From Patescibacteria group bacterium (GTDB taxonomy: Bacteria > Patescibacteriota > Doudnabacteria > UBA920 > 2-01-FULL-50-11), in assembly GCA_023485925.1 (NCBI GenBank), contig JAMDAJ010000070.1:1-29019 (forward strand): a stretch of DNA of 29,019 nucleotides, given 5' to 3'. A program made the position numbers and the translations under genes. How positions within the stretch are numbered: position 1 is the stretch's first letter; each line of letters starts with the position of its first letter. The notes below the pieces were generated by a model, which was given only the letters and a program-made list of their open reading frames with translations, was not told the origin of the DNA and ran no database searches. Of this stretch, positions 15,624-23,121 are shown in pieces.

Positions 15624-16938
15624 GTCTTATAAGTTCCTCTCGGACTACTGCCCGATCGTCCCAGGGGATTTTTTTATTACGGGACACGACCATCGCCTGT
15701 TCCGAACCCTTACCGGTGATTAACACCATATCGCCTACCCCCGCTAATGCAAGCGCTTTTTTTATCGCGTCCTGCCGGTCAAGGATTTTGAAAAGGTTTG
15801 ACCCAAGCTGCTTGCCGGCTTTCTCCGCGCCGCGAGCGACGTCGGAAATAATGGCCATCGGGCCATCGTCGTACGGGTCCTCGTTTGTGACGATGACAAT
15901 ATCCGCCGTCTTCCCCGCCATTTCGCCTAAAACCGCACGACGCGCCGTGTCGCGGCCGCCGCCGGTCGAACCCAAAATATGGATCAACCGCTTCCTCGGC
16001 AGTAATCGCAGGGCCTGATAAGTGGCGGCCAGCGCATTCGGTTCGGGGGCATAATCCACGATCACGGAAAAATTCTGGCCGCAGTCGATATTTTCCAAGC
16101 GGCCGGGAATGGACCGGATATGGGATAACGCACGGGCGGATGAGGCAAAGTCTACGCCGAAAGCGGCGACCGTGGCGATGGCGGCCAGCGCATTCTCTAA
16201 ATTGAATGCGCCGAGCAGTGGCAATTTGAATGCCTGACCTTGCAAATTAAAGCTGGTGCCTTCCGATCGCAGCTGAACGTTTTCTGCTAAAAAATCATCC
16301 GGCCCCGGACGTCTCGCAAAATCGCGACTGGCGCTGAAGGTAATTTTTTTATCTACCGAAAAATCCAAAAAATCTGCGGAGTGCTTGTCAGCGCCATTGG
16401 CCACGATGACCTTATCGATACGCTTGCCTGACAGAATTTTGTGAGGGGAGACCGCAAGCTTGCGAAAATACTCGAGTTTGGCTTTTTTGTAATTCTCAAA
16501 ACCGCCGTGCCGCTCCAGGTGCTCGGGAGCGAGATTGGTGAACACCATACAATCGTAATGAATATGCCGGTGGCGATGCTGTAACACCCCCTCGGAAGTC
16601 GATTCGATAATGGCGTAGCGGCAGCCCGCGGCAACCATATTTCGCAACTGTTTTTGCAAAAAAAATCTGCCCGGCATCGTCATCTTAAAAGTATTCAAGC
16701 GCTCTTCACCCCAAACGCCGTAATTAATAGTGGAGGTGAGTCCGACCTTTTGGCCGGATGAATGGAGTATCTGGGCGATGAGATTGACCACCGTTGATTT
16801 GCCGTTAGTGCCGGTGACGCCGATGACCACGAGTTCTTCCGAAGGATGGCCATACCAAAATGCCGCCAGCCAGGACAAGAACAGATGGTAGGCGGATAGC
16901 AGGGGTCGGGGAAAAATTTTTAGCAAAAAAGTCTTCAC
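15595..16938 (-). CDS. murE: Mur ligase, UDP-N-acetylmuramyl-tripeptide synthetase-like
   Basis: 447 residues. Adds an amino acid to the UDP-MurNAc-dipeptide in the cytoplasm during peptidoglycan synthesis. The ATP-binding loop GVTGTNGKST is at residues 40-49, the central domain continues through the ENALAAIA region, and the C-terminal ligase domain follows. The N-terminal uridine-binding domain of classical MurE is missing; a short hydrophobic segment (LLSAYHLFLSWLAAFWYG) is there instead. The motif that reads DNPR in diaminopimelate-adding enzymes is EDPY (NEDPYDDGP, near residue 350), so the amino acid added cannot be assumed. The start is GTG at 16938, which overlaps the femX stop by 4 nt (GTGA); a longer frame to 16989 is possible but less likely. 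It forms an operon with femX and ruvA. Confidence 0.85.
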   Translation of the reverse strand: MKTFLLKIFPRPLLSAYHLFLSWLAAFWYGHPSEELVVIGVTGTNGKSTVVNLIAQILHSSGQKVGLTSTINYGVWGEERLNTFKMTMPGRFFLQKQLRNMVAAGCRYAIIESTSEGVLQHRHRHIHYDCMVFTNLAPEHLERHGGFENYKKAKLEYFRKLAVSPHKILSGKRIDKVIVANGADKHSADFLDFSVDKKITFSASRDFARRPGPDDFLAENVQLRSEGTSFNLQGQAFKLPLLGAFNLENALAAIATVAAFGVDFASSARALSHIRSIPGRLENIDCGQNFSVIVDYAPEPNALAATYQALRLLPRKRLIHILGSTGGGRDTARRAVLGEMAGKTADIVIVTNEDPYDDGPMAIISDVARGAEKAGKQLGSNLFKILDRQDAIKKALALAGVGDMVLITGKGSEQAMVVSRNKKIPWDDRAVVREELIRLKKSGSSPS

Positions 16939-17966
16939 AAAATACGAAAACGATTTAACTGCCGTGCGAACCGATAGAGCTGATACCACAAACTATTATA
17001 AACCAAATCATACGCTCCGAGGTAAGCAAGCTCGCTGCCGCCAAAGCCGTTTTTGAAACGCGTAATGCCCGCCCAGGGATGGTTTGACCCCGCTCCAGCA
17101 GGCGCAATGCCGCCAAAATCATAAACCCGGTCGCCGCGCGCTTTGGCCGAAAGAATGGCCGACCACTGCACAAGGTATGGCGCCATCGCGCTCCGCATCC
17201 GATCTGACGACGCGCCGTGGAGATAAATCGTGCGGCCGGCGAAACTGCCGATAATGGCCGCCGCCAGCGGCCGGCGCTGGTAGCTTGCAACGAACAAACC
17301 GGCCTGCCCCGCTTTACCCAAAACCTCCATGAGGTTGAAATAATATAGGTAGGGATGGGCGGAAAACCGGTCGCGGGTAGTCGTGCTCTTCATCAAATCC
17401 CAAAAAACTTTGACCTGCGAACCGTTCCGGTATTCCATCACGCTCACGCCCTTCTTTTGGGCGAGATGGATATTGTAACGGGTCTTGGGTTTGGCCTGAT
17501 GTAAAAGCTGTCCTTCGGAAAGCGTCAGGTCCAACACCCGCGTCGCTTGCGGCTGAATTTCCCAGGAAATCTTTTTGAAACCGGCGGAGGTTGGAGAAAA
17601 CCAGTTGTCGGCAACGGAGATCTCCGGATCGACCCGGAAAAATATCGGCCTTTCGCCGATGGTCAGATCGGAGAGTTTGTCCAAAATCAGCCCCCAGACT
17701 TTTTCGGCGTTTACGGACTGCGCTAAAACCGGACCGCGGGGACAATAGAAATACGACAAGCCGCGCGGCAGCGGCATTTTTAACACGGTCGCGGCCGCCA
17801 GGACCTTTCCGACATTGGTCGAAACCTGCAACCGCCAGACCTTCCGGCCCATTTTCTTCTGGAACTCTCCCCATTCAAAAGACTGCAAAAGCGGCCCGCC
17901 GTGATTTAATAGGAACTTATCGTAAGCTGTTCGTTCGAAAATCTCGAAAACTTGCATAAAAATCAT
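16935..17966 (-). CDS. FemAB-family peptidoglycan bridge aminoacyltransferase
   Basis: 343 residues. These enzymes use aminoacyl-tRNA to attach amino acids to lipid II at the inner face of the membrane, forming interpeptide bridges. Two GNAT-like halves are visible. Family hallmarks include KTRYNIHLAQKKGV near residue 160 and, near the C-terminus, YDFGGIAP followed by HPWAGITRFKNGFGG. The start ATG at 17966 overlaps the ruvA stop by 4 nt (ATGA). The position directly upstream of the murE-like gene, with a second 4-nt overlap, links both to cell-wall stem-peptide assembly. Which amino acid is transferred cannot be read from the sequence. Confidence 0.88.
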   Translation of the reverse strand: MIFMQVFEIFERTAYDKFLLNHGGPLLQSFEWGEFQKKMGRKVWRLQVSTNVGKVLAAATVLKMPLPRGLSYFYCPRGPVLAQSVNAEKVWGLILDKLSDLTIGERPIFFRVDPEISVADNWFSPTSAGFKKISWEIQPQATRVLDLTLSEGQLLHQAKPKTRYNIHLAQKKGVSVMEYRNGSQVKVFWDLMKSTTTRDRFSAHPYLYYFNLMEVLGKAGQAGLFVASYQRRPLAAAIIGSFAGRTIYLHGASSDRMRSAMAPYLVQWSAILSAKARGDRVYDFGGIAPAGAGSNHPWAGITRFKNGFGGSELAYLGAYDLVYNSLWYQLYRFARQLNRFRIL

Positions 17967-18535
17967 TTTCCACCCAAAAACCGCAGTGCCTCGCGTACGA
18001 TCTGACCGCTGCTGGCAAGCTCCGCGGGCACGCGCTTCAAGGCCTCCCGGGCTTCCGCCGAAGAATAACCCAAAGCCACCAGCGCGTCGAGACTTTCAGA
18101 AAACTCTTTTGAGAGTTTGCTGGAAATACCCGGCCCGCCATCAAGTTTTTCTTTCAGCTCCATGATAAGACGCTCAGCCGTCTTGCGCCCGACGCCCGAA
18201 ACCTTGGTGAACACCGCGGCCTCGCCGCCGGCGATGGCGGATTTCACGTGCTCCGGGCTGGTGGAAGAAAGAATGGCCAGCGCCATTTTTGGCCCCACGC
18301 CGGAAACCGAAATCAAAAGTTCGAACAATTCCAATTCCGAAGGAGAAGAAAAACCGTATAACGACATCTGGTCTTCGCGCACGTAAGTGTAAACGTGAAC
18401 TTCCAGGGTGCTGCCGGATTTATATTTCAAAAGCAGGGTCGCCGGCACAAAAACCTTATACCCCACCGATCCGGTGTCTAAGACCAGAAAATTCGAGCCC
18501 TTGTTGAGAATTATGCCTTTTAGATGAGCAATCAT
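17963..18535 (-). CDS. ruvA: Holliday junction branch migration protein RuvA
   Basis: 190 residues, normal length. RuvA tetramers bind Holliday junctions and load the RuvB motor during recombinational repair. The N-terminal OB fold (MIAHLKGIILNKG to LYGFSS), two helix-hairpin-helix motifs (ISVSGVGPKMALAIL and FTKVSGVGRKTAERLI) and the small C-terminal RuvB-contact domain (residues about 142-190) are all present. It is first in a three-gene operon with femX and murE; ruvB and ruvC are not in this window. There is no ribosome site, and a TACAAT box ends 6 nt before the ATG, so the message is probably leaderless. Confidence 0.95.
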   Translation of the reverse strand: MIAHLKGIILNKGSNFLVLDTGSVGYKVFVPATLLLKYKSGSTLEVHVYTYVREDQMSLYGFSSPSELELFELLISVSGVGPKMALAILSSTSPEHVKSAIAGGEAAVFTKVSGVGRKTAERLIMELKEKLDGGPGISSKLSKEFSESLDALVALGYSSAEAREALKRVPAELASSGQIVREALRFLGGK

Positions 18536-18541
18536 GCTTAT

Positions 18542-18547
18542 ATTGTA
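18542..18547 (-). promoter_or_regulatory. -10 box directly before ruvA
   Basis: TACAAT on the minus strand, 6 nt before the ATG at 18535. Transcription would begin at or next to the start codon. No good -35 is seen. Confidence 0.5.
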
Positions 18548-18625
18548 GCAAAGCCCAAAGAAAAAGGCATTTGACTCAGATTATACAAACTGATAACTTA
18601 TTCTGACACAAGACTGGAGGGCCTA

Positions 18626-18970
18626 ATGCCCGACGATGCTAATATCCACGCATACACGTTTTCCGGACACGGAACGACGCGGGGTGGTAAGGAGGTAAAC
18701 GATCGCGTGCGCGTTTGCTACCGTATCCACGTCACGCCAACACAACACCAGTGCCCCACCTGTGGGCAGAAAGGCGCGGAAATTCACCGCATTGAAATCG
18801 TTGAGGTCGTCGACGAAATCGCCGGCAAGTCAATCGGATGGGACACCGGTGTCGGCGCCATGGTCGCATGGAAAGTCAGCGCCGCCCATAACCAGGGCAA
18901 GCCCATCTGCCTGACGCCGGCCTGCCTGAAAGACCTCTGTTTTCAAAATTCCATCACCGCCGCCTGCTGA
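18626..18970 (+). CDS. Small cysteine-rich hypothetical protein
   Basis: 114 residues, family not recognised. Cysteines at 31, 43, 46, 95, 100, 105 and 114. CPTCG at 43-47 with the later Cys pair 95/100 could form a zinc ribbon. There is no signal peptide or membrane segment, so it is probably cytoplasmic. The ATG at 18626 has a strong ribosome site, GGAGG at 18616-18620. The TGA stop lies inside the stem of its own terminator. The gene sits alone between ruvA, which it diverges from, and uvrB. These signals support a truly expressed single-gene unit even though function is unknown. Confidence 0.72.
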   Translation: MPDDANIHAYTFSGHGTTRGGKEVNDRVRVCYRIHVTPTQHQCPTCGQKGAEIHRIEIVEVVDEIAGKSIGWDTGVGAMVAWKVSAAHNQGKPICLTPACLKDLCFQNSITAAC

Positions 18971-18996
18971 CAAGGTTTCAGCAGGCGATTTTTTTA
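18962..18996 (+). terminator. Terminator of the 18626-18970 gene
   Basis: GCCTGCTGA (18962-18970) pairs perfectly with TCAGCAGGC (18978-18986), and GATTTTTTTA follows. The stop codon TGA is the last three bases of the 5' arm. Confidence 0.9.
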
Positions 18997-19025
18997 TATA
19001 AAACCCTAGTCAATCGCCCCGGATT

Positions 19026-19036
19026 TCTGATATGAT
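19026..19036 (+). promoter_or_regulatory. Possible extended -10 of uvrB
   Basis: TCTGATATGAT: TATGAT at 19031-19036 with TG upstream at 19028-19029. No convincing -35. Downstream is a tandem pair TAGTAAGAC TAGTAAGAC near 19064-19081 of unknown meaning. Confidence 0.35.
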
Positions 19037-19088
19037 GAAGGTTGGCAAAAGATAAACACTCCTCTAGTAAGACTAGTAAGACCTCAAA

Positions 19089-19176
19089 TATCCCCTCCCC
19101 ACCTCCCCCTTATCTTAAGGGGAGGAATAAAATGAAACCCTGCCCCTCTTAAATTAAGAGGGGGTCGGGGGGTGAT
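19089..19176. repeat. Double-hairpin GC-rich element in the uvrB leader
   Basis: First hairpin: CCTCCCC (19102-19108) with GGGGAGG (19119-19125). Second hairpin: CCCCTCTTAA (19143-19152) with TTAAGAGGGG (19154-19163), perfect. The outer C-rich and G-rich ends are also roughly complementary. It belongs to the same loose family as the elements in valS and polA. Its G-rich right end provides the only purine-rich sequence ahead of the uvrB start. Confidence 0.7.
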
Positions 19177-19183
19177 AAATGCA

Positions 19184-21184
19184 ATGAACAAATTCCAACT
19201 CGTCTCAAAATTTACGCCGACAGGCGACCAACCCCAGGCCATCAAACAACTCCTCAAAAATCTTGAGGCCGGACAAAAACGCCAGACTCTGCTTGGGGTC
19301 ACCGGTTCGGGCAAAACTTTCACCATGGCCAACGTGGTGGCAAAACTTAATCGCCCCACACTGGTCATCTCCCACAATAAAACCCTGGCGGCGCAGCTGG
19401 CCTCGGAGTTTTCCGATTTCTTTCCGCATAACGCCGTGCACTACTTTGTTTCCTACTATGATTACTACCAGCCGGAGGCCTACATCCCCCGCTCCGACAC
19501 TTACATCGAAAAAGAAACGGAAATCAACGAGGAGATCGACCGGCTGAGAAACGCCGCCACGCAAAGTCTGCTCTCCCGCCGCGACGTTTTAATCGTCGCG
19601 AGCGTGTCCTGTATTTACGGCCTGGGCGAACCGGGAAATTATTTGGACCTTTCGATAGAGCTAAAGTCCGGTAAGTCTTTTCAGCGGGAAAAACTCCTGC
19701 GGCGGCTAGTGGATCTGCAATTTTCCCGAAACGATATCGCCCTAACCCGCGGCAAGTTCCGCGTGCGCGGCGAGGTCATCGAAATCGTCCCGGCTGATTC
19801 CGACCACGTGCTGCGGCTGACTTTTGATGGCGACATAATCGAGCGGCTGGAGATCTATGACCTCTTAACCGGCGAAATCGTGGAAAAATTAAAAACCTAC
19901 CGCCTCTTCCCGGCCAAACACTTCGTCACTTCCCGCGATAAACTGGAACAATCCATTGAAAATATCCGGGAAGAACTTGAAACACGAGTGAAATTTTTCA
20001 AGCAGCAAAACAAACTTTTAGAAGCCCAAAGACTTGCGCAGCGAACGAATTTTGACATCGAGATGATTCAAGAAACCGGCTATGTCAACGGCATCGAAAA
20101 CTACAGCCGGCATCTGGATTTTCGGCAACCCGGTACCCCGCCCTCCACGCTGATCGATTATTTTCCCGACGACTTTTTGCTGTTCATCGACGAATCGCAT
20201 ATGACCGTGCCCCAGATTCGCGGTATGTTCGAAGGCGACCATTCCCGCAAAAAAATGCTTATCGACTACGGCTTCCGCCTGCCTTCGGCTTTCGACAACC
20301 GGCCACTTAAGATCGAGGAATTTTGGAGGAAGGTCGGACAAACCACGTTCGTTTCGGCCACGCCCGGTAATTTTGAACTGGAAGAAAGCAAGCCCCGCAT
20401 CGTGGAACAGCTCATCCGGCCCACCGGCCTCTTGGACCCCACCGTTGAAATCAAGCCGAGCAAAGGACAAGTGGCGGACGTGATGGCCAACATCAAGGCG
20501 CGGATAAAAAACGGCCAGCGGACGCTGGTCACCACCCTCACCAAACGCACGGCGGAAGAACTTGCGGAGTTTCTGTCTGAAGCCGGCATCAAAACCACTT
20601 ACCTGCATTCGGAAGTGGAAACTCTGGAACGTTTGGAGATACTGCGCGACCTCCGCGTCGGCGTTTACGACGTGCTAATCGGCGTCAATTTGCTCCGCGA
20701 AGGTCTGGACTTGCCCGAAGTGTCGTTAATCTGCATCCTCGACGCCGATAAAGAGGGATATCTGCGCTCCGACACTTCGCTTATTCAGTTGATGGGTCGG
20801 GCGGCGCGGCACGTGGAAGGCCATATCATCATGTATGCTGACAGGATAACGGGCAGCATGAAAATCGCCATCGAAGAAGTGGAGCGGCGCCGCAAGATCC
20901 AGGAGACCTACAACAAAAAACATCACATTACGCCTCAGACTATCCGCAAGGCGATCAAAGATTCGCGGCTTTCCGGCGGCAAGCCCGCCGAGGAAAAAAT
21001 TTCCGAACAGCAGGAACTGAATTTTGGCAAACTGGATAAAAGGCAGCAGGCAGAGATCCTTGAAGAACTGCGCGACCAGATGGAACTGGCCGCCCGCGAT
21101 CTGCAATTCGAGCGAGCGGCGGAATTGCGTGATAAAATTGCAGCCCTGAAACAAACCCGGAACAAAAAACGCCATCAATTCTGA
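19184..21184 (+). CDS. uvrB: Excinuclease ABC subunit B
   Basis: 666 residues, normal length. UvrB is the damage-verifying helicase-like subunit of nucleotide excision repair. The Walker A motif GVTGSGKT is at about residues 38-45. The beta-hairpin that clamps DNA (YYDYYQPEAYIPRSDTY) is near 88-105. The DEAD-like box is IDESH, the C-terminal helicase motif VI is LMGRAARH, and the last 40 residues form the UVR domain that contacts UvrC (LEELRDQMELAARDLQFERA). The ATG at 19184 is preferred over a GTG at 19172 because it gives the standard MNKFQLVSKFTPTGDQP beginning. The leader is a palindromic repeat element. uvrA and uvrC are not nearby. Confidence 0.97.
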   Translation: MNKFQLVSKFTPTGDQPQAIKQLLKNLEAGQKRQTLLGVTGSGKTFTMANVVAKLNRPTLVISHNKTLAAQLASEFSDFFPHNAVHYFVSYYDYYQPEAYIPRSDTYIEKETEINEEIDRLRNAATQSLLSRRDVLIVASVSCIYGLGEPGNYLDLSIELKSGKSFQREKLLRRLVDLQFSRNDIALTRGKFRVRGEVIEIVPADSDHVLRLTFDGDIIERLEIYDLLTGEIVEKLKTYRLFPAKHFVTSRDKLEQSIENIREELETRVKFFKQQNKLLEAQRLAQRTNFDIEMIQETGYVNGIENYSRHLDFRQPGTPPSTLIDYFPDDFLLFIDESHMTVPQIRGMFEGDHSRKKMLIDYGFRLPSAFDNRPLKIEEFWRKVGQTTFVSATPGNFELEESKPRIVEQLIRPTGLLDPTVEIKPSKGQVADVMANIKARIKNGQRTLVTTLTKRTAEELAEFLSEAGIKTTYLHSEVETLERLEILRDLRVGVYDVLIGVNLLREGLDLPEVSLICILDADKEGYLRSDTSLIQLMGRAARHVEGHIIMYADRITGSMKIAIEEVERRRKIQETYNKKHHITPQTIRKAIKDSRLSGGKPAEEKISEQQELNFGKLDKRQQAEILEELRDQMELAARDLQFERAAELRDKIAALKQTRNKKRHQF

Positions 21185-21250
21185 AGCCGCCTGCGCCTTG
21201 TCAATTTCAACGATATCTGCTATCCTTCGCTCACGTGTCGCAATTTATCA

Positions 21251-21285
21251 TCACTATTCACTAATCACTGACCACTGTTCCCTAT
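21251..21285 (+). repeat. Degenerate heptamer tandem repeat ahead of rpsT
   Basis: Five 7-nt units in a row: TCACTAT, TCACTAA, TCACTGA, CCACTGT, TCCCTAT. The last overlaps the rpsT start codon. The array fills the place where a ribosome site would be. From memory, similar ATCACTGACCACTG runs recur near genes in other genomes; not checked. Confidence 0.6.
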
Positions 21286-21547
21286 GCCCAACACTAAATC
21301 CGCCACCAAGGCCATGCGGCAATCCCGCAAGCGCCACGGCGTCAACCAAAAAACCGGCGATAAATATAAAAAGGCCCTGCGTGATTTCCGCAAGCTGATC
21401 ACAGCCAGCAAACTCGAAGACGCCAAAAAAGCTCTTGCCGCCACCGCTTCGGCTCTGGACAAGGCCGTGAAAAAACATCTCATCCATGGCAACAAAGCTT
21501 CCCGCTTAAAATCCCGCATGGCGAAAGCTCTCGGAAAATTGAAATAA
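21284..21547 (+). CDS. rpsT: 30S ribosomal protein bS20
   Basis: 87 residues, normal length. bS20 binds 16S rRNA early in small-subunit assembly. The very basic N-terminus MPNTKSATKAMRQSRKR, the middle helix and the motif IHGNKASRLKSRMAKAL are typical. The ATG at 21284 is the only reasonable start and has no ribosome site; a heptamer repeat occupies its leader. It follows uvrB by 99 nt and may be read from the uvrB transcript. Confidence 0.96.
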   Translation: MPNTKSATKAMRQSRKRHGVNQKTGDKYKKALRDFRKLITASKLEDAKKALAATASALDKAVKKHLIHGNKASRLKSRMAKALGKLK

Positions 21548-21558
21548 CATGAATATCA

Positions 21559-21641
21559 CCTTATCAAACCGGTCAGCCAATTCCTGGTGGAACCGCCTTC
21601 CTGCCTGAAGGTTGGTTTTGGATAAGGAACAGAATTCCTCC
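21559..21641 (+). ncRNA. Structured RNA candidate between rpsT and the 21711 gene
   Basis: The plus strand can fold into a long stem, CCTTATCAAACC (21559-21570) with GGTTT-TG-GATAAGG (21614-21627), closing a branch that holds CCTTC/GAAGG (21596-21600 and 21607-21611). Next comes a small hairpin AGGAA/TTCCT. The sequence CCTCC at 21637-21641 can pair with the SD GGAGG at 21702-21706. A terminator-like hairpin follows. This is the general layout of a leader control element or an rpsT 3' structure. No known riboswitch class was recognised. Confidence 0.4.
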
Positions 21642-21654
21642 GATCAAAAATCGA

Positions 21655-21684
21655 CCTTCCGGCAACGGAAGGCCGTTTTGTTTT
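21655..21684 (+). terminator. Terminator after rpsT, or attenuator of the next gene
   Basis: CCTTCCG (21655-21661), loop GCAA, CGGAAGG (21666-21672), then CCGTTTTGTTTT. The stem is strong and the T-tract is interrupted. Confidence 0.65.
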
Positions 21685-21710
21685 GAAATCCAAATTCATC
21701 AGGAGGCAAG

Positions 21711-21992
21711 ATGTCTTTTACGGATCAAGAAGCCCAAGAACTGGCCCATCGCACTGTGCAACTCACCCGGCCGTTGAAAAACCTTCCGGCTGACACTCGC
21801 GGCTGGGTGCAAAAGGCCGTCACTCGAGAAGGGAAATGTTGCTTGGAGATCGTGTTCTCCCATCACAATTCCACGGGCAGCGACCGGCATGTGATTACGG
21901 TCGGGAAATCAACCTTCGAAAGGAGTATGCGGCCGACCGGATGGGCGGGTGAGTACCCTTACTCTCCGGCGTTTCCAGGCCTTTGGGCTTAA
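21711..21992 (+). CDS. Small hypothetical protein, 93 aa
   Basis: Not recognised. The ATG at 21711 follows a perfect SD, AGGAGG at 21701-21706, with ideal spacing, and the gene ends just before a textbook terminator, which together make it convincing. It is soluble, with no signal peptide or membrane helix. It has paired Cys45-Cys46 (GKCCLEIVF) and a His-rich patch (SHHNSTGSDRH), but no motif that reveals function. The C-terminus is aromatic and Pro-rich (GWAGEYPYSPAFPGLW). It may be controlled by the structured region upstream. No promoter is evident between that region and the gene, so it is probably transcribed through from rpsT. Confidence 0.68.
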   Translation: MSFTDQEAQELAHRTVQLTRPLKNLPADTRGWVQKAVTREGKCCLEIVFSHHNSTGSDRHVITVGKSTFERSMRPTGWAGEYPYSPAFPGLWA

Positions 21993-22010
21993 CTATTTTT
22001 GAAAACCCAC

Positions 22011-22034
22011 AATTCCCACCCTGGGAATTTTTTT
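22011..22034 (+). terminator. Terminator of the 21711-21992 gene
   Basis: AATTCCCA (22011-22018), loop CCC, TGGGAATT (22022-22029), then a T-run to 22034. Confidence 0.9.
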
Positions 22035-22037
22035 ATT

Positions 22038-22109
22038 GCCTCCGGCTCGTCTACCCCGATGACAAGCTTTCGGGGATGCCTGCCTGCGGTAGGCAGGCCG
22101 CGGGGAGGC
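22038..22109. repeat. Nested palindromic element at the 3' end of rhuM
   Basis: 72 bp. Outer arms GCCTCC (22038-22043) and GGAGGC (22104-22109). Inner hairpins: CCCCGA/TCGGGG (22054-22059 and 22070-22075) and GCCTGCCT/AGGCAGGC (22078-22085 and 22091-22098). It ends one base before the rhuM stop codon. GCCTGCC palindromes of this kind are, from memory, dispersed repeats in Patescibacteria assemblies. Confidence 0.75.
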
Positions 22110-22110
22110 T

Positions 22111-23121
22111 TTATTTCTTATTTATCAAATTCACCACCAATTTTATCATCACGTCTTTCTGAACGGGCTTACTTTCGGCGATGAGCAAAGCGAGGGCGAC
22201 CAGCGCCGAGTCGTTTATCTTACGCTCGCCACGGCGGTTATAAAAAAAATGATTTTCTATCAAAAAAAACAGGAACAACAAACTGCCAATGCGCTTGTTG
22301 CCGTCCACGAACGGATGGTCTTTGATGGCAAAATACAAAAGGTGCGCCGCTCTCTCCTCCAAACTTTTATAAACCGGCCGGCCGGAAAACGTTTGCTCCA
22401 AATTTCCCAAAAGCGCCTTGAGCTTGCCGCCGACTTCTTGGCCGAAAATTTCCGTGGCCTGCTTTTGGGCAAGTAGCCGCTGTTTGAACCTCGCGATATT
22501 TTTAACCACATCGTCATAATCCAAACCAATACCGGTCTTTGCGCTGACATCCTCGATTTTTAACTTGTCGTTGTCATAAAGATTGAGAACGAACCAGGTA
22601 TTGGCATAATCGTTGATGATGCGAAGCAATTCCCGCTCATAACCTTCCGCGCGCTTGGATTCCAGGGCCTGGGCAATAAGTTTATGGGCGGTCTCAAGCT
22701 CTTTGAGTTTAGCCACCTGCCCTTCTTTTAGGCGCTTTTCGTTCACGGCGTAACCTCTCAAAATATAATCCCGCAGATGCTCCGTGGCCCAGATGCGAAA
22801 CTGGGTGCCGCGCTTGGATTTGACGCGGTAGCCGACGGAAATTATTACATCAAGATTGTAATGAGCCGTATAGTAGGTTTTTCCGTCCTTGGCAGTTATC
22901 CGGAATTTCCGGATAACTGAATTTTGGCTTAATTCGGCCTCTTTAAAGATGTTTTTGATGTGTTCGTTCACGGTGCGGACGTCCTTGCCAAACAGCTCGG
23001 CCATCTGGCTTTGAGAAAGCCACACGGTTTCGTCGGCGAACTTAACCAAGACCTGCGGCCCTTCGGCCGATTTGTAAATGACGATTTCGCCTTTGGATTG
23101 GTCCGGTCTTTCTTCGGGCAT
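22111..23121 (-). CDS. RhuM-type protein with C-terminal Fic/Doc domain
   Basis: 336 residues. The N-terminal half matches the virulence RhuM family (VWLSQSQMAELFGKDVRTVNEHIKN, KFRITAKDGKTYYTAHYNLDVIISVGYRV, GTQFRIWATEHL). The C-terminal half is a Fic/Doc fold whose core motif HPFVDGNKRIG lies near residues 267-277. Fic enzymes usually move AMP from ATP to a protein. Doc-type variants, which also carry Lys at this site, can phosphorylate instead, so the reaction is open. RhuM genes are common on genomic islands and beside restriction systems. Here the gene follows polA by 24 nt on the same strand with no ribosome site, so it may share the polA transcript. No partner antitoxin gene is seen. 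Confidence 0.88.
   Translation of the reverse strand: MPEERPDQSKGEIVIYKSAEGPQVLVKFADETVWLSQSQMAELFGKDVRTVNEHIKNIFKEAELSQNSVIRKFRITAKDGKTYYTAHYNLDVIISVGYRVKSKRGTQFRIWATEHLRDYILRGYAVNEKRLKEGQVAKLKELETAHKLIAQALESKRAEGYERELLRIINDYANTWFVLNLYDNDKLKIEDVSAKTGIGLDYDDVVKNIARFKQRLLAQKQATEIFGQEVGGKLKALLGNLEQTFSGRPVYKSLEERAAHLLYFAIKDHPFVDGNKRIGSLLFLFFLIENHFFYNRRGERKINDSALVALALLIAESKPVQKDVMIKLVVNLINKK

Noticed and set aside
16939..16989. Longer murE start at GTG 16989
   Set aside because: The GTG at 16938 gives a 4-nt overlap with the femX stop, matching the neighbouring junction, and a more natural N-terminus.
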